64,000 bases of DNA from Corynebacterium haematomassiliense (GCF_013978595.1 NZ_JACDTZ010000001.1:62001-126000), one strand, 5' to 3'; counted from the first letter of the stretch, positions 35,664 to 44,917 are shown. Program-made: numbers and translations. Notes: generated by a model from the letters alone, not told the origin.

Positions 35664-36110
35664 TTAGTTTCCTGTCGGTGGTCGGGTGGTGGTGCGGGAC
35701 ATGCCGCGGAATTCGGCGATGGCGGTGTCGCCGTCGTAAAGCGTGACGTCCGAAAGCCCGTTTCTGCCCCACGTGTGGCGCTCGCGCGCGACGCCGCGGA
35801 TGGTGCGGCCCATCTTCGCGGGCGCGAGGTAGATCATCTCGGACTGCGCGCTGACGGTCGGGTCGGTTCGCCGCGAGTTGCACGCGCCGCCGAACAGCGC
35901 GTCGGCGAAGGTGAACAGCACGCCGCCCTGGCACACGCCGAAGCCGTTGGCGTGGCGTGCCTCCACCGTGAACTCGCCCTCGGCCACACCCGGCTCAAGC
36001 CGCGTGATGGTGGCGCCGAGGTACTCCAGGGTGGCGTCGTTGTCGAACATGGATTTCGCGTGCTCGAGGTCGGGGGTGAAATCCACCGACGGGGCGTAGC
36101 GCTCGTACAT
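35664..36110 (-). CDS. PaaI-like hotdog-fold thioesterase
   Basis: A 148-residue acyl-CoA thioesterase. The hotdog signature GFGVCQGGVLFTFADALFGG is near 56-75, with the conserved Gly-Gly and the catalytic Asp/Asn region, and NSRRTDPTVSAQSEMIYLAPA follows. PaaI relatives hydrolyse (hydroxy)phenylacetyl-CoA. GGAAGGA precedes the ATG. It is the first gene of the operon leading into an aromatic-type permease and aminotransferase, consistent with aromatic metabolism. Confidence 0.88.
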   Translation of the reverse strand: MYERYAPSVDFTPDLEHAKSMFDNDATLEYLGATITRLEPGVAEGEFTVEARHANGFGVCQGGVLFTFADALFGGACNSRRTDPTVSAQSEMIYLAPAKMGRTIRGVARERHTWGRNGLSDVTLYDGDTAIAEFRGMSRTTTRPPTGN

Positions 36111-36134
36111 CCTTATTCCTTCCCGTATGCGTGA

Positions 36135-36164
36135 AGCCGGGGCAGCGCAAGTGCTGCCCCGGCT
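36135..36164 (-). terminator. hairpin terminator downstream of prs
   Basis: A perfect 12-bp stem (AGCCGGGGCAGC / GCTGCCCCGGCT) with the loop GCAAGT lies 22 bp past the prs stop. There is no strong U-tract. Confidence 0.65.
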
Positions 36165-36186
36165 GAGTCCCGGCGAACCGCGGCGT

Positions 36187-37164
36187 TTACGCCTGACCCT
36201 CGAACAGGGTGGTCACGGAGCCGTTTTCAAAAATCTCGTGGATCGTCTTGGCCAGAAGCGGCGCAATGGAGAGCACCGTGAGGTTGCTCCAGCCTTCGGT
36301 GTCCTGCGGCAGGGTGTCGGTGGTGATGACTTCCTCGGCGCCGCAGTCGCTGAGGCGCTCGCGTGCCGGGTCGGAGAACACGCCGTGGGTGCAGGCGATG
36401 ACCACGGACTTCGCGCCGGCCTCCTTGAGCACGCCGACGGCGCCGGCGATGGTGCCGCCGGTGTCGATCATGTCGTCCATGAGGACGCAGTCCTTGCCGT
36501 CGACGTCGCCGACGACGCGGTTGGACACGACCTTGTTCGCGGCGTCGATGTCGCGGGTCTTGTGCACGAACGCCATGGGGGCGTCGCCGAGCATGTTGGC
36601 CCACTTCTCCGCCGACTTCACGCGGCCGGCGTCGGGGGAGACCACCACGAGGTTGTCCAGCGGGTACTTGGACTTGATGTAGTCCACCAGGATCGGCTGG
36701 GCGTGCATGTGGTCCACCGGGCCGTCGAAGAAGCCCTGAATCTGGTCGGTGTGCAGGTCCACGGACACGATGCGGTCCGCGCCGGCGGCGGTGAGCAGGT
36801 CCGCGATCAGGCGGGCGGAGATCGGCTCGCGGCCGCGGTGCTTCTTGTCCTGGCGGGCGTACGGGTAGAACGGCAGGATCGCGGTGATGCGCTTAGCGGA
36901 GCCGCGCTTGAGCGCGTCGATCATGATCAGCTGCTCCATCAGCCACTTGTTCAGAGGCTGGGCGTGGGACTGCATGACAAAGCAGTCGGCCCCGCGGACG
37001 GACTCTTCGAAGCGGATGAAGATCTCGCCGTTGGCGAAGTCGCGCGCGGTGGTGGGCACCAGCTCGATGCCGAGCTCTTTGGCCACGGCTTCTGCGAGGT
37101 CCGGGTGGGCGCGTCCGGTGAAGACCTTGAGGTCCTTGTGGTTTTCGGTGGAGTAACCAGTCAT
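36187..37164 (-). CDS. prs: ribose-phosphate pyrophosphokinase
   Basis: A 325-residue enzyme making PRPP from ribose 5-phosphate and ATP for nucleotide, histidine and arabinogalactan synthesis. The flexible-loop region FYPYARQDKKHRGREPISA, the divalent-cation site VSVDLHTDQIQGFF, and the PRPP motif VLMDDMIDTGGTI are all present. The start lies 4 nt after the glmU stop; this glmU-prs order is conserved in Mycobacteriales. Confidence 0.97.
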   Translation of the reverse strand: MTGYSTENHKDLKVFTGRAHPDLAEAVAKELGIELVPTTARDFANGEIFIRFEESVRGADCFVMQSHAQPLNKWLMEQLIMIDALKRGSAKRITAILPFYPYARQDKKHRGREPISARLIADLLTAAGADRIVSVDLHTDQIQGFFDGPVDHMHAQPILVDYIKSKYPLDNLVVVSPDAGRVKSAEKWANMLGDAPMAFVHKTRDIDAANKVVSNRVVGDVDGKDCVLMDDMIDTGGTIAGAVGVLKEAGAKSVVIACTHGVFSDPARERLSDCGAEEVITTDTLPQDTEGWSNLTVLSIAPLLAKTIHEIFENGSVTTLFEGQA

Positions 37165-37168
37165 GAAA

Positions 37169-38611
37169 TTAACCCTCTCGCTTCGCGTTTTTCGCAGCCT
37201 CTGCCGCTTCGGTGCCCGGGCGGCGGTCTTCCACCCAGCCTTCGATGTTGCGCTGGCGGCCTTCCTTGATGGCGAGCGCGCCGGCGGGCACATCTTCCGT
37301 GACCACTGTACCCGCGCCGGTGTAGGCACCATCACCGATGTTCACCGGTGCGACGAACATGGTGTCGGAGCCGGTGCGGCAGTAGTCGCCGATGGTGGTG
37401 TGGTGCTTGTTCACGCCGTCGTAGTTGGCAAACACGGAGCTTGCGCCGATGTTGGAGTGCTTGCCCACGGTGGCGTCGCCGATGTAGGTCAGGTGCGGCA
37501 CCTTGGAGCCTTCGCCGATCTTGGCGTTCTTGGATTCGACGAAGCCGCCGAGCTTGCCGCGGGCGCCGAGTTCGGTGCCGGGGCGGATGTAGGTGAACGG
37601 GCCGACGGTGGCTTCCTCGCCGATGACGCCGAGTTCGCCCTGGGTGCGCACGACGGTTGCGCGGGCGCCGACTTCCATGTCGGTCAGGGTGGTGTCGGGG
37701 CCGACTTCGGCGCCGTCGCCGATGACGGTGGAGCCCCACAGCTGGGTATTCGGGTGGATGACCACGTCGCGGCCGATTTCCACCTCGACGCCGATCCAGG
37801 TGGTGTCCGGGTCGATCACGGTCGCACCGTTTCGCATTGCGTTCTCGACGAGCCTGCGGTTGAGCTCCTTGCCGGCCTCCGCCAGCTGCACCCGGTCGTT
37901 CACGCCGGCGAGCTCGCGGGCGTCGGGGGCGGTAAACGCGGTGACCCGGAGGCCGTCGTTACGCGCGATGCTCAAAACATCGGTGATGTAGAACTCGCCC
38001 TGGGCGTTGTCCGGGGTGACGCGCGTGAGGGCGTCGCGAAGCACCTTGCCGTCGAAGGCGAACACGCCGGAGTTGACCTCGCGGACTTTGCGCTGCTCGT
38101 CGGTGGCGTCCTTTTCCTCCACGATCTCGAGGACGTCGCCGGCCTCGCCGCGGATGATGCGGCCGTAGCCGGTGGGGTTGTCGAACTCGAGCGAGAGCAC
38201 GGTAACCGCCGCGTGCTCGGACTCATGCTTGTCGACGAGCGCCTGCAGGGTCTCCGGGGTCAGAAGCGGCACGTCGCCGTTGGTGACCACCACGGTGCCG
38301 TCGAAGTCCGGGATTGCGGAAAGGCCCACCTGCACCGCGTGGCCGGTGCCGTTTTGCTCCTCCTGGACGGCCTGGCGGATCTCCACGTGCATCTGCTCGG
38401 CGATCTGCTCCACGGCCGGGGCGACCTGGTCGCGCTGGTGGCCGACAACCGCAACCAGGTAGTTGGGGTGCACACCGGCGGCCGCGTGCAGGGAGTGAGA
38501 CAGCAGGCTGCGCCCGCCGATCTCGTGCAGCGTCTTCTGGCGGTCGGACTTCATGCGGGTTCCGGCGCCGGCCGCAAGCACGACAACGGCACGTTCGAAG
38601 TGGGTAGGCAC
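37169..38611 (-). CDS. glmU: bifunctional N-acetylglucosamine-1-phosphate uridyltransferase/glucosamine-1-phosphate acetyltransferase
   Basis: A 480-residue bifunctional enzyme giving UDP-GlcNAc for peptidoglycan. The N-terminal pyrophosphorylase domain begins VVVLAAGAGTRMKSDRQKTLHEI. The C-terminal left-handed beta-helix shows hexapeptide repeats (GDYCRTGSDTMFVAPVNIGD) and ends in a lysine/arginine tail. It starts with GTG at 38611, with AAGGAG 7 nt upstream. It is followed by prs after 4 nt. Confidence 0.96.
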   Translation of the reverse strand: MPTHFERAVVVLAAGAGTRMKSDRQKTLHEIGGRSLLSHSLHAAAGVHPNYLVAVVGHQRDQVAPAVEQIAEQMHVEIRQAVQEEQNGTGHAVQVGLSAIPDFDGTVVVTNGDVPLLTPETLQALVDKHESEHAAVTVLSLEFDNPTGYGRIIRGEAGDVLEIVEEKDATDEQRKVREVNSGVFAFDGKVLRDALTRVTPDNAQGEFYITDVLSIARNDGLRVTAFTAPDARELAGVNDRVQLAEAGKELNRRLVENAMRNGATVIDPDTTWIGVEVEIGRDVVIHPNTQLWGSTVIGDGAEVGPDTTLTDMEVGARATVVRTQGELGVIGEEATVGPFTYIRPGTELGARGKLGGFVESKNAKIGEGSKVPHLTYIGDATVGKHSNIGASSVFANYDGVNKHHTTIGDYCRTGSDTMFVAPVNIGDGAYTGAGTVVTEDVPAGALAIKEGRQRNIEGWVEDRRPGTEAAEAAKNAKREG

Positions 38612-38670
38612 TCGAATGCTCCTTGATTTATAGGGTGTTGAGCGGTTTTTGTCGGCCCCAAGCATAACGC

Positions 38671-39897
38671 CTAGGCGGCGGCCGCCGAGACTTCTTTCAG
38701 GTTCCGCGCGCCGAAAACGCCGGCGTAGCCCACGACGGCCAGGAAGATGAGCGCCGCCTGCGGCCCGAGCACCGCAATCGCCGACGACATCGCGCCGACA
38801 ACCAGCAGCACAATGCCCATCACGGTGTTGGAGGCGCCGGTGATCATGGTGCGCTTGTCGCCGTCGGCCATGTCCACCAGGTACGTCTTGCGGCTCACAC
38901 GCACCGCGGTGTGCGCGAGGTTGACCAGGAAGAAGCCCAGCGGCATGACCCAGGCGTTCACCCCGGCCGGCGCGAGGCGGGCGCTGAGAACGAGGGCCAC
39001 GATCACGGTCGAAGCGATACCCGCGGCCCAGGCCATCGTGCTTTTCGACGACCTGTCGGACAACCTGCCCGACACCCTGCCGCCCAGAAGCGACGCGCCG
39101 CCGGAGGCGATGATGAACGCGCCGAGGCCGGTCAGGTCCGCGCCCTCGTTGCCGGCCATGACCACGATGAACGGGGTGGACAGGGCGGTGACCAGCATCA
39201 GCGAGCGCACCACCAGGAACTTCTGCAGGTCCCGGTCGCTTTTGACCAGCGCCCACATCTGCCTCATGCTCTGGCCGTCCTTGGCCTCGGGTTCGGCTTC
39301 CGGCTCCTCGATCCCGCTAAAGACCAGCGACGCCAGCGCCCACGTGGAAGCGCCCACGGCGAGCAGCGCAGCGAGTGCCCACTGCGGCAGGTTGTTCGGC
39401 AAAAACGTGAGAATCAGGCCGATGGCGAGCGTGAACGCGCCGGCCAGGGCGGTGGCGCGGCCGGTGATGCCGCCGCGGCGGCCCTTGGAAATCGTGCGGC
39501 CCTGCACGTCCTTGCCCGCCAGCGAGCACAGGGAGCGGAACAGCGCATGGGCGGCAAGCAAGATCAGGATGGCGGCGCCGAGCGGAGTGCCGTCGAGAAG
39601 CAATGCACTCAACGCAATGAGCCCCGCGGCGATGGCTTGGCCCCACGAACCGATGAGCCACACGCGTTTGCGGGAGCGCTTCGAGGTGACCCACGGGCTC
39701 AAAAACGCCTGCGGCAGCATCGAGCCGGATTCGCGGATGGGCACGAGGAACGAGGTCATCACCGCCGGCACGCCCGCGGCGCCGAAGAGCCACGGCAGCA
39801 CCGTCTTCGGCGCGACAACCTGATCGCCGATGTTTTGCAGGCCGTTAGACCAGATGAACCGGCGTGCGTTGCGTTCCTCGCGTTGATCGTTATGCAT
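38671..39897 (-). CDS. MFS transporter
   Basis: A 408-residue membrane protein with 10-12 helices and the loop motif GGRVSGRLSDRSSKST. The N-terminal RFIWSNGLQNIGDQVVAPKTVLPWL is characteristic of a small MFS subgroup of unknown substrate. TACTAT exactly 7 nt before the ATG indicates a leaderless start. It is divergent from the multicopper oxidase gene across ~50 bp and lies 59 bp upstream of glmU, on the same strand. Confidence 0.87.
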   Translation of the reverse strand: MHNDQREERNARRFIWSNGLQNIGDQVVAPKTVLPWLFGAAGVPAVMTSFLVPIRESGSMLPQAFLSPWVTSKRSRKRVWLIGSWGQAIAAGLIALSALLLDGTPLGAAILILLAAHALFRSLCSLAGKDVQGRTISKGRRGGITGRATALAGAFTLAIGLILTFLPNNLPQWALAALLAVGASTWALASLVFSGIEEPEAEPEAKDGQSMRQMWALVKSDRDLQKFLVVRSLMLVTALSTPFIVVMAGNEGADLTGLGAFIIASGGASLLGGRVSGRLSDRSSKSTMAWAAGIASTVIVALVLSARLAPAGVNAWVMPLGFFLVNLAHTAVRVSRKTYLVDMADGDKRTMITGASNTVMGIVLLVVGAMSSAIAVLGPQAALIFLAVVGYAGVFGARNLKEVSAAAA

Positions 39898-39947
39898 ACA
39901 GCGGATAGTAGGGTCGAATGAGAGTATCAGCGAACCGGGAGGCGGAC

Positions 39948-41444
39948 ATGGCAATGAGCAGACGCACGTTTTTCAGGGGCACACTTTTCGCGACGGCGGC
40001 GCTGGCCGCGGCAGCGACGGGCACGGCGTGCTCGGAGTCCTCGCAAACCAAGCCGCTGGGCGCGGACGACGAGGCGCGCCCGCTGCGCATCCCGCCGCTG
40101 TACGAGGGCGAGCTCGACGGCAACGTTCGCCGCTTCGAGCTGACCGCGCAGGAAGGCGAGTTCGAGATCGTGCCCGGCACCATGACCAAAACCTGGGGCT
40201 TCAACGGCCCGTACCAGGGCCCGACGCTGTACATGCGCCGCGGCGAGGAAATCGACATGACGGTGCACAACGAACTGCCGGAGCCGACCGTCGTGCACTG
40301 GCACGGCCTGCACCTCCCGGCGACCGCCGACGGCGGGCCGGCGCTCATGTTCGATCCGGGGAAGTCCTGGTCGCCGTCGTGGACCGTGGACCAGCCGGCC
40401 GCGACCTGCTGGTACCACCCACACCCGCACGAGAAGTCCGCCGTCCATGCCTACCGTGGCCTTGCCGGGGGCCTCGTGCTTGACGACGATGACTCCGCCT
40501 TCCCCGGCCTCCCCAACGAATACGGGGTAGACGACATCCCCGTGATCATCACCGACGCCAACTTCACCGAAGACGGCCAGCTGGACGAGGACAACGGCTG
40601 GGTCGGCTCCACCGTCATGGTCAACGGCATGACCAAGCCGCGCTTCGAGGCGACCACCCGACGCGTGCGCCTGCGCGTGCTCAACGGCGCGACGATGCGT
40701 TTCCACCACCTGTCCTTGGGCAAGCCGTTCCACGTGGTGGCCACGGACCAGGGATTCCTGGACGCGCCGGTCGAGGTCGACGGCGTGCTGCTCAGCGCCG
40801 GCGAGCGCGTGGAGATCGTGGTGGACCTTGAGCCGGGCAAGGACCTGAAGCTGCGCAGCGACGGTGTCCCGGACCTGGGCGGCATGCCGGATAAAGAAAC
40901 CGCGGAGATGTTCGGCTTCACCGACAAGTTCGACCTGCTGGAGATCGCTGCGCCGTCGGACGACGCACCCGAGGTGTCTGAGCTTGCGGATTCGCTGGCG
41001 CCGTTCGAGGTGCCTGACGCGGATTCTGTCGAGGTGGAGCGCGATTTCCGCATGAACGGCACCGAGATCAACGGCAAGACCATGGACATGACCCGCGTGG
41101 ACTTCACTGTGGACCACAAGGGCCCAGAGATCTGGCACGTGACCAACGAGAACGACGACATGGCTCACAATTTCCACATCCACGACGCGCGCTTTGCCGT
41201 CATCGGCGTGGAAAACGGCGAGCTGGAGTTCACCACCGGCTGGCACGACACCATCACCGTCCCGCCGCTGGCCACGGTGAGCCTGCTCGTGGAGATGGGC
41301 TACTACCCGGACCCGAGCCTGGCGTACATGTACCACTGCCACATGCTCAACCATGAAGACAGCGGCATGATGGGCCAGTTCGTCATCGTCGAGCCTGGCC
41401 AGGAGGCGGACCTGGATCTGCCCGCCGGCCACGGCGGGAACTAG
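39948..41444 (+). CDS. Tat-exported multicopper oxidase
   Basis: A 498-residue exported oxidase (CueO/bilirubin oxidase-like), probably for cuprous ion or phenolics. The twin-arginine signal SRRTFFRG is at 4-11. All four copper motifs are intact: HWHGLH (117-122), WYHPHPH (155-161), HNFHIH (407-412) and HCHMLNHEDSGMM (463-475). GGGAGG upstream selects the ATG at 39948 over one at 39918. It is divergent from an MFS transporter; no copper-sensing regulator is adjacent. Confidence 0.94.
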   Translation: MAMSRRTFFRGTLFATAALAAAATGTACSESSQTKPLGADDEARPLRIPPLYEGELDGNVRRFELTAQEGEFEIVPGTMTKTWGFNGPYQGPTLYMRRGEEIDMTVHNELPEPTVVHWHGLHLPATADGGPALMFDPGKSWSPSWTVDQPAATCWYHPHPHEKSAVHAYRGLAGGLVLDDDDSAFPGLPNEYGVDDIPVIITDANFTEDGQLDEDNGWVGSTVMVNGMTKPRFEATTRRVRLRVLNGATMRFHHLSLGKPFHVVATDQGFLDAPVEVDGVLLSAGERVEIVVDLEPGKDLKLRSDGVPDLGGMPDKETAEMFGFTDKFDLLEIAAPSDDAPEVSELADSLAPFEVPDADSVEVERDFRMNGTEINGKTMDMTRVDFTVDHKGPEIWHVTNENDDMAHNFHIHDARFAVIGVENGELEFTTGWHDTITVPPLATVSLLVEMGYYPDPSLAYMYHCHMLNHEDSGMMGQFVIVEPGQEADLDLPAGHGGN

Positions 41445-41471
41445 CGGGCAGCGGGGTTGCACGTGGCGGGG

Positions 41472-43313
41472 TTAGCCGCGCACGTTGTGGCCGATGACTG
41501 TTGGCAGGAGCAGGGGAGCGTCGCCAAGCAGCGCCTTGAGGTTGCCGTCGCGCTCCACCGCACTGGTGACGGTGCGGACCTTCGAACCTGACTTGTCGCG
41601 CCCGCGACCCCGGTTGGCGCCGGCCGCCATAGGCCCTGCAGCGAAGGCGCCGCCGCGTGCGCCCTGACCGTTTTGGCTCGCCGCACCGTGCGCCCCGGCG
41701 GCGTAGGACGAGCCCGCGCCGTACGCGCCGGTGCCGCCAGCGCCAGTACCACCAGCACCAGCGCCGCCGATACCGGGGCGCATGCCGTTTGCGCCTTGGC
41801 CCGCTCCGGCTCCGGCGTTCGATCCAGCTCCGGCGCCTACTCCGGCGCCAGTACCGGAGCCGGGCCCAAGTGACGCGCCGCCGCGCTGGCTACCGGCGAT
41901 CCCGTTGGCGCCAGCGCCGAGACCACGACCGTTGGCGAAGCCTCCACCGACACCGGTGCCCGCGCCTGCGCCAGGGCGGGCGCTGTTGGCAAGCCCTGTG
42001 CTGGTGCTGTGGCCAGAAGCTGCGCCGCGGCCTCCCGCGACGGCGTTGCCCGGCGCGAGGCCGAATCCCGCGCGCCCGTACCGGCGCTTGCGGTGCTCGC
42101 ACTGGCGTTGGTCTGAGGCGTGCCGTTGAATCCACCGATGGTGGGGGTGAGGGGATTGGTGGGGGAGCGGGGCAGCCGTCGCAGCTTCCGCTGCTGAAGG
42201 GGCAGGCGGGGCGAGAACAGCAGAGGCGGACTGGGTGGGAGCCGCGCCCGCGGCGATGCGCTCGAAGGTCTCGGGGGTGGGGCGGCCGTACTGCTGGATG
42301 ACCTCTGCTGGCGACTTCGCGTGCGCGAGGTCGCCGTAGCCACGGTTGGTCAGCACCTCCCGAAGGCCCGGTGGAAGCTCAGTCGGCGTGTACGACGTTG
42401 TGGCCGGGGCGGGCACGTCGGTGCTGGCGTAGGGCGTCGACGGAAGCTTTCCCGCGTCCGGCAGCAGCCGGTTAAACGCTGGAATTGCCGGCTGGAGCCC
42501 GGAAGTGACGCGCATGGAATACGAGCTGAGGTAATCCGATTCGATCTGCGACTTAATCTTCGGATCTTCCGCCGCGGCGTAGGCGGCCGCGGCTGCGGAA
42601 GCGTACATACTCTCCGAGTCAGCGGCCATGCCAAGCGCCTCGGTGTGATTGGCGAGCGAACGCGAGTTAGCGACGTACTCCAAACCCGCATTTTGGATCT
42701 GGGTGACCTTCTTCATCGCCTCTTGGATCCAGACCGTGTCCGCGGACGAGCTCAGCGCGTGGTGGACGCCGTTGAGTTCCTCCATGGCGTTCTCGATGAG
42801 CTGGGCGTTGGAAGTCCAAAAGTCCGACGCGGAGTACGCCAGAGATGTATTGGTGAGGTTCAGATTCTTTTCCGCGCCGAGCAGCGACGACTCCGACGCG
42901 GAGGACACCGCTGCGTTATCGAACGTGTTGGTCTTCGGGTCTGCGGCCTTGAGCTGCTGGAAGCCCTGTGCATACATCGGCGTGAGTGCAGCAGCTGGGC
43001 CGCCAAGCGGTGCCAGCAGTGAGCCCATCATCCCGGAGAACGACTCATCCGTCTGCTGCGTGTTGGTCAACGCCAGCCACAGGTTGTCCGCAGTGTGCTT
43101 CAGGTACAGCGCGATGGCCTGATTCGCCTCCGGCGCGCGCTCGTCCCCGATCGGGCTGAGCCGCTCGCCCGCCTCGTCCAAGCCGCCCGCGGTGGAGAAC
43201 CCGGAGAGGGATTGCGAGGTGCTTAAACTCCGACGAGCCACAATTGTCTGCGAAACCTCTCGCAAAATGTTTATCGCATCTTCAACCTGATCAACGTTCA
43301 GCTCTATTTTCAT
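41472..43313 (-). CDS. PPE-like, Gly/Ala-rich putative type VII secretion substrate
   Basis: A 613-residue protein. Residues ~1-300 are long alpha-helices without a signal peptide. A Pro/Ala linker and a Gly/Ala-rich low-complexity region (~405-575) follow. The end, TSAVERDGNLKALLGD with VIGHNVRG, resembles the C-termini of PPE-type ESX proteins in related Actinobacteria (recollection). The start has GGGGGAG upstream. Between ~42075 and 42162 the frame encodes an odd His/Arg/Cys/Trp-rich stretch, whereas the neighbouring frame encodes GGFNGTPQTNASASTASAG, which suits the context. This looks like two compensating indels or sequence errors. A DUF3558 lipoprotein lies upstream. Confidence 0.72.
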   Translation of the reverse strand: MKIELNVDQVEDAINILREVSQTIVARRSLSTSQSLSGFSTAGGLDEAGERLSPIGDERAPEANQAIALYLKHTADNLWLALTNTQQTDESFSGMMGSLLAPLGGPAAALTPMYAQGFQQLKAADPKTNTFDNAAVSSASESSLLGAEKNLNLTNTSLAYSASDFWTSNAQLIENAMEELNGVHHALSSSADTVWIQEAMKKVTQIQNAGLEYVANSRSLANHTEALGMAADSESMYASAAAAAYAAAEDPKIKSQIESDYLSSYSMRVTSGLQPAIPAFNRLLPDAGKLPSTPYASTDVPAPATTSYTPTELPPGLREVLTNRGYGDLAHAKSPAEVIQQYGRPTPETFERIAAGAAPTQSASAVLAPPAPSAAEAATAAPLPHQSPHPHHRWIQRHASDQRQCEHRKRRYGRAGFGLAPGNAVAGGRGAASGHSTSTGLANSARPGAGAGTGVGGGFANGRGLGAGANGIAGSQRGGASLGPGSGTGAGVGAGAGSNAGAGAGQGANGMRPGIGGAGAGGTGAGGTGAYGAGSSYAAGAHGAASQNGQGARGGAFAAGPMAAGANRGRGRDKSGSKVRTVTSAVERDGNLKALLGDAPLLLPTVIGHNVRG

Positions 43314-43399
43314 TGCTCCCCCAAAATCGATGTGTTTTCTCAAACCATAAAATTCTGGGTTTGGCAGTGGAAGAGATTGTCCACTGAAATGAGCAAAAA

Positions 43400-44077
43400 C
43401 TATGAAAAGGTCTCTTGAGTTGCCGAGAAGATCTCTTCCAAGGCCTGAAAAGCCTTGACACAGTTCTGCTCTTGGAGGTTCTGATCCAAAGAACCAGGCG
43501 CTATCACGACAATGCCACCGCGGTGAGTGTCGAGTTGGACGTAGCAATCGTCGCCCACGCCGCCTCGGGGCCCATAGGCAAAAGCTTCCGGTAACGATTT
43601 TGAATTCGCAATCTCGATTAAGCCTGTTGAATCTTCTATGTACTGCCGATCTGCGTTGTTATTCATGAGGCTGAGTTCGATTCGACCTCGTTCATCCTTG
43701 ATTTCGCACGCACTCAAACCGCGCGTAAGCCCCGCGTACTCCTCCGGGATCGGCTCGACATTGTGGAAGCCGGCGGCGGCGAATTCTTCGGGCGAGATCT
43801 CGGTGCAGGGGTCGAAGATGTCGTCGCCCAGGGTGTAGGGGTCGAAGTCGCCGATTTCGAGGGTGCCGCTTTTGAAGTGGAACGCGGCGGGAGCATCAGC
43901 AGAACTTTCGACAGAACTGTCACCAGAGTCGCCGACTTCACTACCAGCGACTTCGGCGCTGTGCTCGTTTGCCTGGTTGCTGGCGGTGGGGGCCGGAGGG
44001 GCGTCGATAGGCGAGGGCTCCGAAGCGCACCCCGCAAGTACCCCGCATGCCATGAGCCAAGCGATGTGGCGTTTCAT
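43400..44077 (-). CDS. DUF3558 family lipoprotein
   Basis: A 225-residue lipoprotein. A signal peptide with lipobox LAGC (Cys17) is followed by a Ser/Ala/Glu linker. The folded domain has the DUF3558 hallmarks DPCTEISPEEFAAAGF and LSACEI, whose cysteines probably pair, plus a later conserved Cys pair. GGAGGGG lies before the ATG. The PPE-like gene starts 86 bp downstream on the same strand, so the two may be co-expressed. The function of DUF3558 is unknown. Confidence 0.85.
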   Translation of the reverse strand: MKRHIAWLMACGVLAGCASEPSPIDAPPAPTASNQANEHSAEVAGSEVGDSGDSSVESSADAPAAFHFKSGTLEIGDFDPYTLGDDIFDPCTEISPEEFAAAGFHNVEPIPEEYAGLTRGLSACEIKDERGRIELSLMNNNADRQYIEDSTGLIEIANSKSLPEAFAYGPRGGVGDDCYVQLDTHRGGIVVIAPGSLDQNLQEQNCVKAFQALEEIFSATQETFS

Positions 44078-44097
44078 GTACCCCTCCAATAAAAAAG

Positions 44098-44169
44098 CTT
44101 CCCCACCAGGACTCGAACCTAGAATGACGGTACCAAAAACCGTAGTGTTGCCGATTACACCATGGGGAA
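44098..44169 (-). tRNA. tRNA-Gln (UUG)
   Basis: A full cloverleaf: acceptor TTCCCCA/TGGGGAA, anticodon stem ACGGT/ACCGT around the loop TTTTGGT (anticodon TTG), and T-arm CTAGG-TTCGAGT-CCTGG. CCA is not encoded; a T6 tract follows the 3' end directly and may terminate transcription before the DUF3558 gene. Confidence 0.95.
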
Positions 44170-44246
44170 TAGCACCGCTGATTGTAGACCAGACCCGCCA
44201 ACTGCCAAAGACGGGGTTAACTTTACGACGCTCTAAGCTAGGGCGC

Positions 44247-44912
44247 ATGGCTCGAAGGCGAATGACAGCACCCCAGCGCAGAGATCAGTTGATCGGAGTG
44301 GGCAGGCAAGCATTCGCTGAGCGCGGGCTCGACGGCATTTCCATGGAGGAGATCGCGGCGCGCGCCGGGGTGTCCAAGCCGGTGGTGTACGAGCATTTCG
44401 GCAGCAAGGAAGGCCTGTACCAGGAGGTTGTCCGGCTGGAAATGGCCCGGCTGGAGCACACGATTACGTCGAACATTCAGGCCGGCCCGTGGCGCGACCG
44501 CATCGAGCGCGGCGTGCTGGCACTTTTGACGTACGTGGAGGGGGAAACTGACGGGTTTGTCATCCTCGCGCACGGGCAGCTGCCGGGGGAGGGGCGGACG
44601 TATTCGACGATCCTCAACCGCGTCACCGCGGAGGTGAGCTACCTGCTGGGGGAGGCGTTTAAGCACCGCGGGCTCGACGAGTCGATGGCGGGGCTGTACG
44701 GTCAGGCGCTTGTCGGCACCGTCTCCAATTCTGCGCTGTGGTGGCTGGACGAGCGCACGCCCGACAAGCACACCGTGGCGGCGCATATTTCCAACCTGTG
44801 CTGGAACGGGTTGCGGGGGATGGAGGCGCAGCCGCGCGTGTACGGAAGCGGCGAGGCGAGCGAAAGCGCGAGCGACGAGACAAGCGGCGAAACCGCAGAG
44901 AGGGATGCGTAA
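44247..44912 (+). CDS. TetR-family transcriptional regulator
   Basis: A 221-residue protein with an N-terminal helix-turn-helix (GISMEEIAARAGVSKPVVYEHFGSKE) and a helical ligand-binding domain. It corresponds in position to the TetR gene next to mfd in Mycobacteriales. TAAGCT 7 nt before the ATG indicates a leaderless start. mfd begins 5 nt downstream, so it leads a two-gene operon. The C-terminal tail is Ser/Glu-rich and probably disordered. Confidence 0.92.
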   Translation: MARRRMTAPQRRDQLIGVGRQAFAERGLDGISMEEIAARAGVSKPVVYEHFGSKEGLYQEVVRLEMARLEHTITSNIQAGPWRDRIERGVLALLTYVEGETDGFVILAHGQLPGEGRTYSTILNRVTAEVSYLLGEAFKHRGLDESMAGLYGQALVGTVSNSALWWLDERTPDKHTVAAHISNLCWNGLRGMEAQPRVYGSGEASESASDETSGETAERDA

Positions 44913-44917
44913 GACAC

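Noticed and set aside
37163..38626. A 487-codon plus-strand frame opposite glmU
   Set aside because: glmU is full-length and certain; the opposite frame is a Val/Gly/His-rich shadow.
39948..40040. Lipoprotein signal in the multicopper oxidase (TGTACSES)
   Set aside because: Position -3 is not Leu, Val or Ile, so the lipobox is poor; the twin-arginine motif is the supported export signal, though a Tat lipoprotein cannot be excluded.
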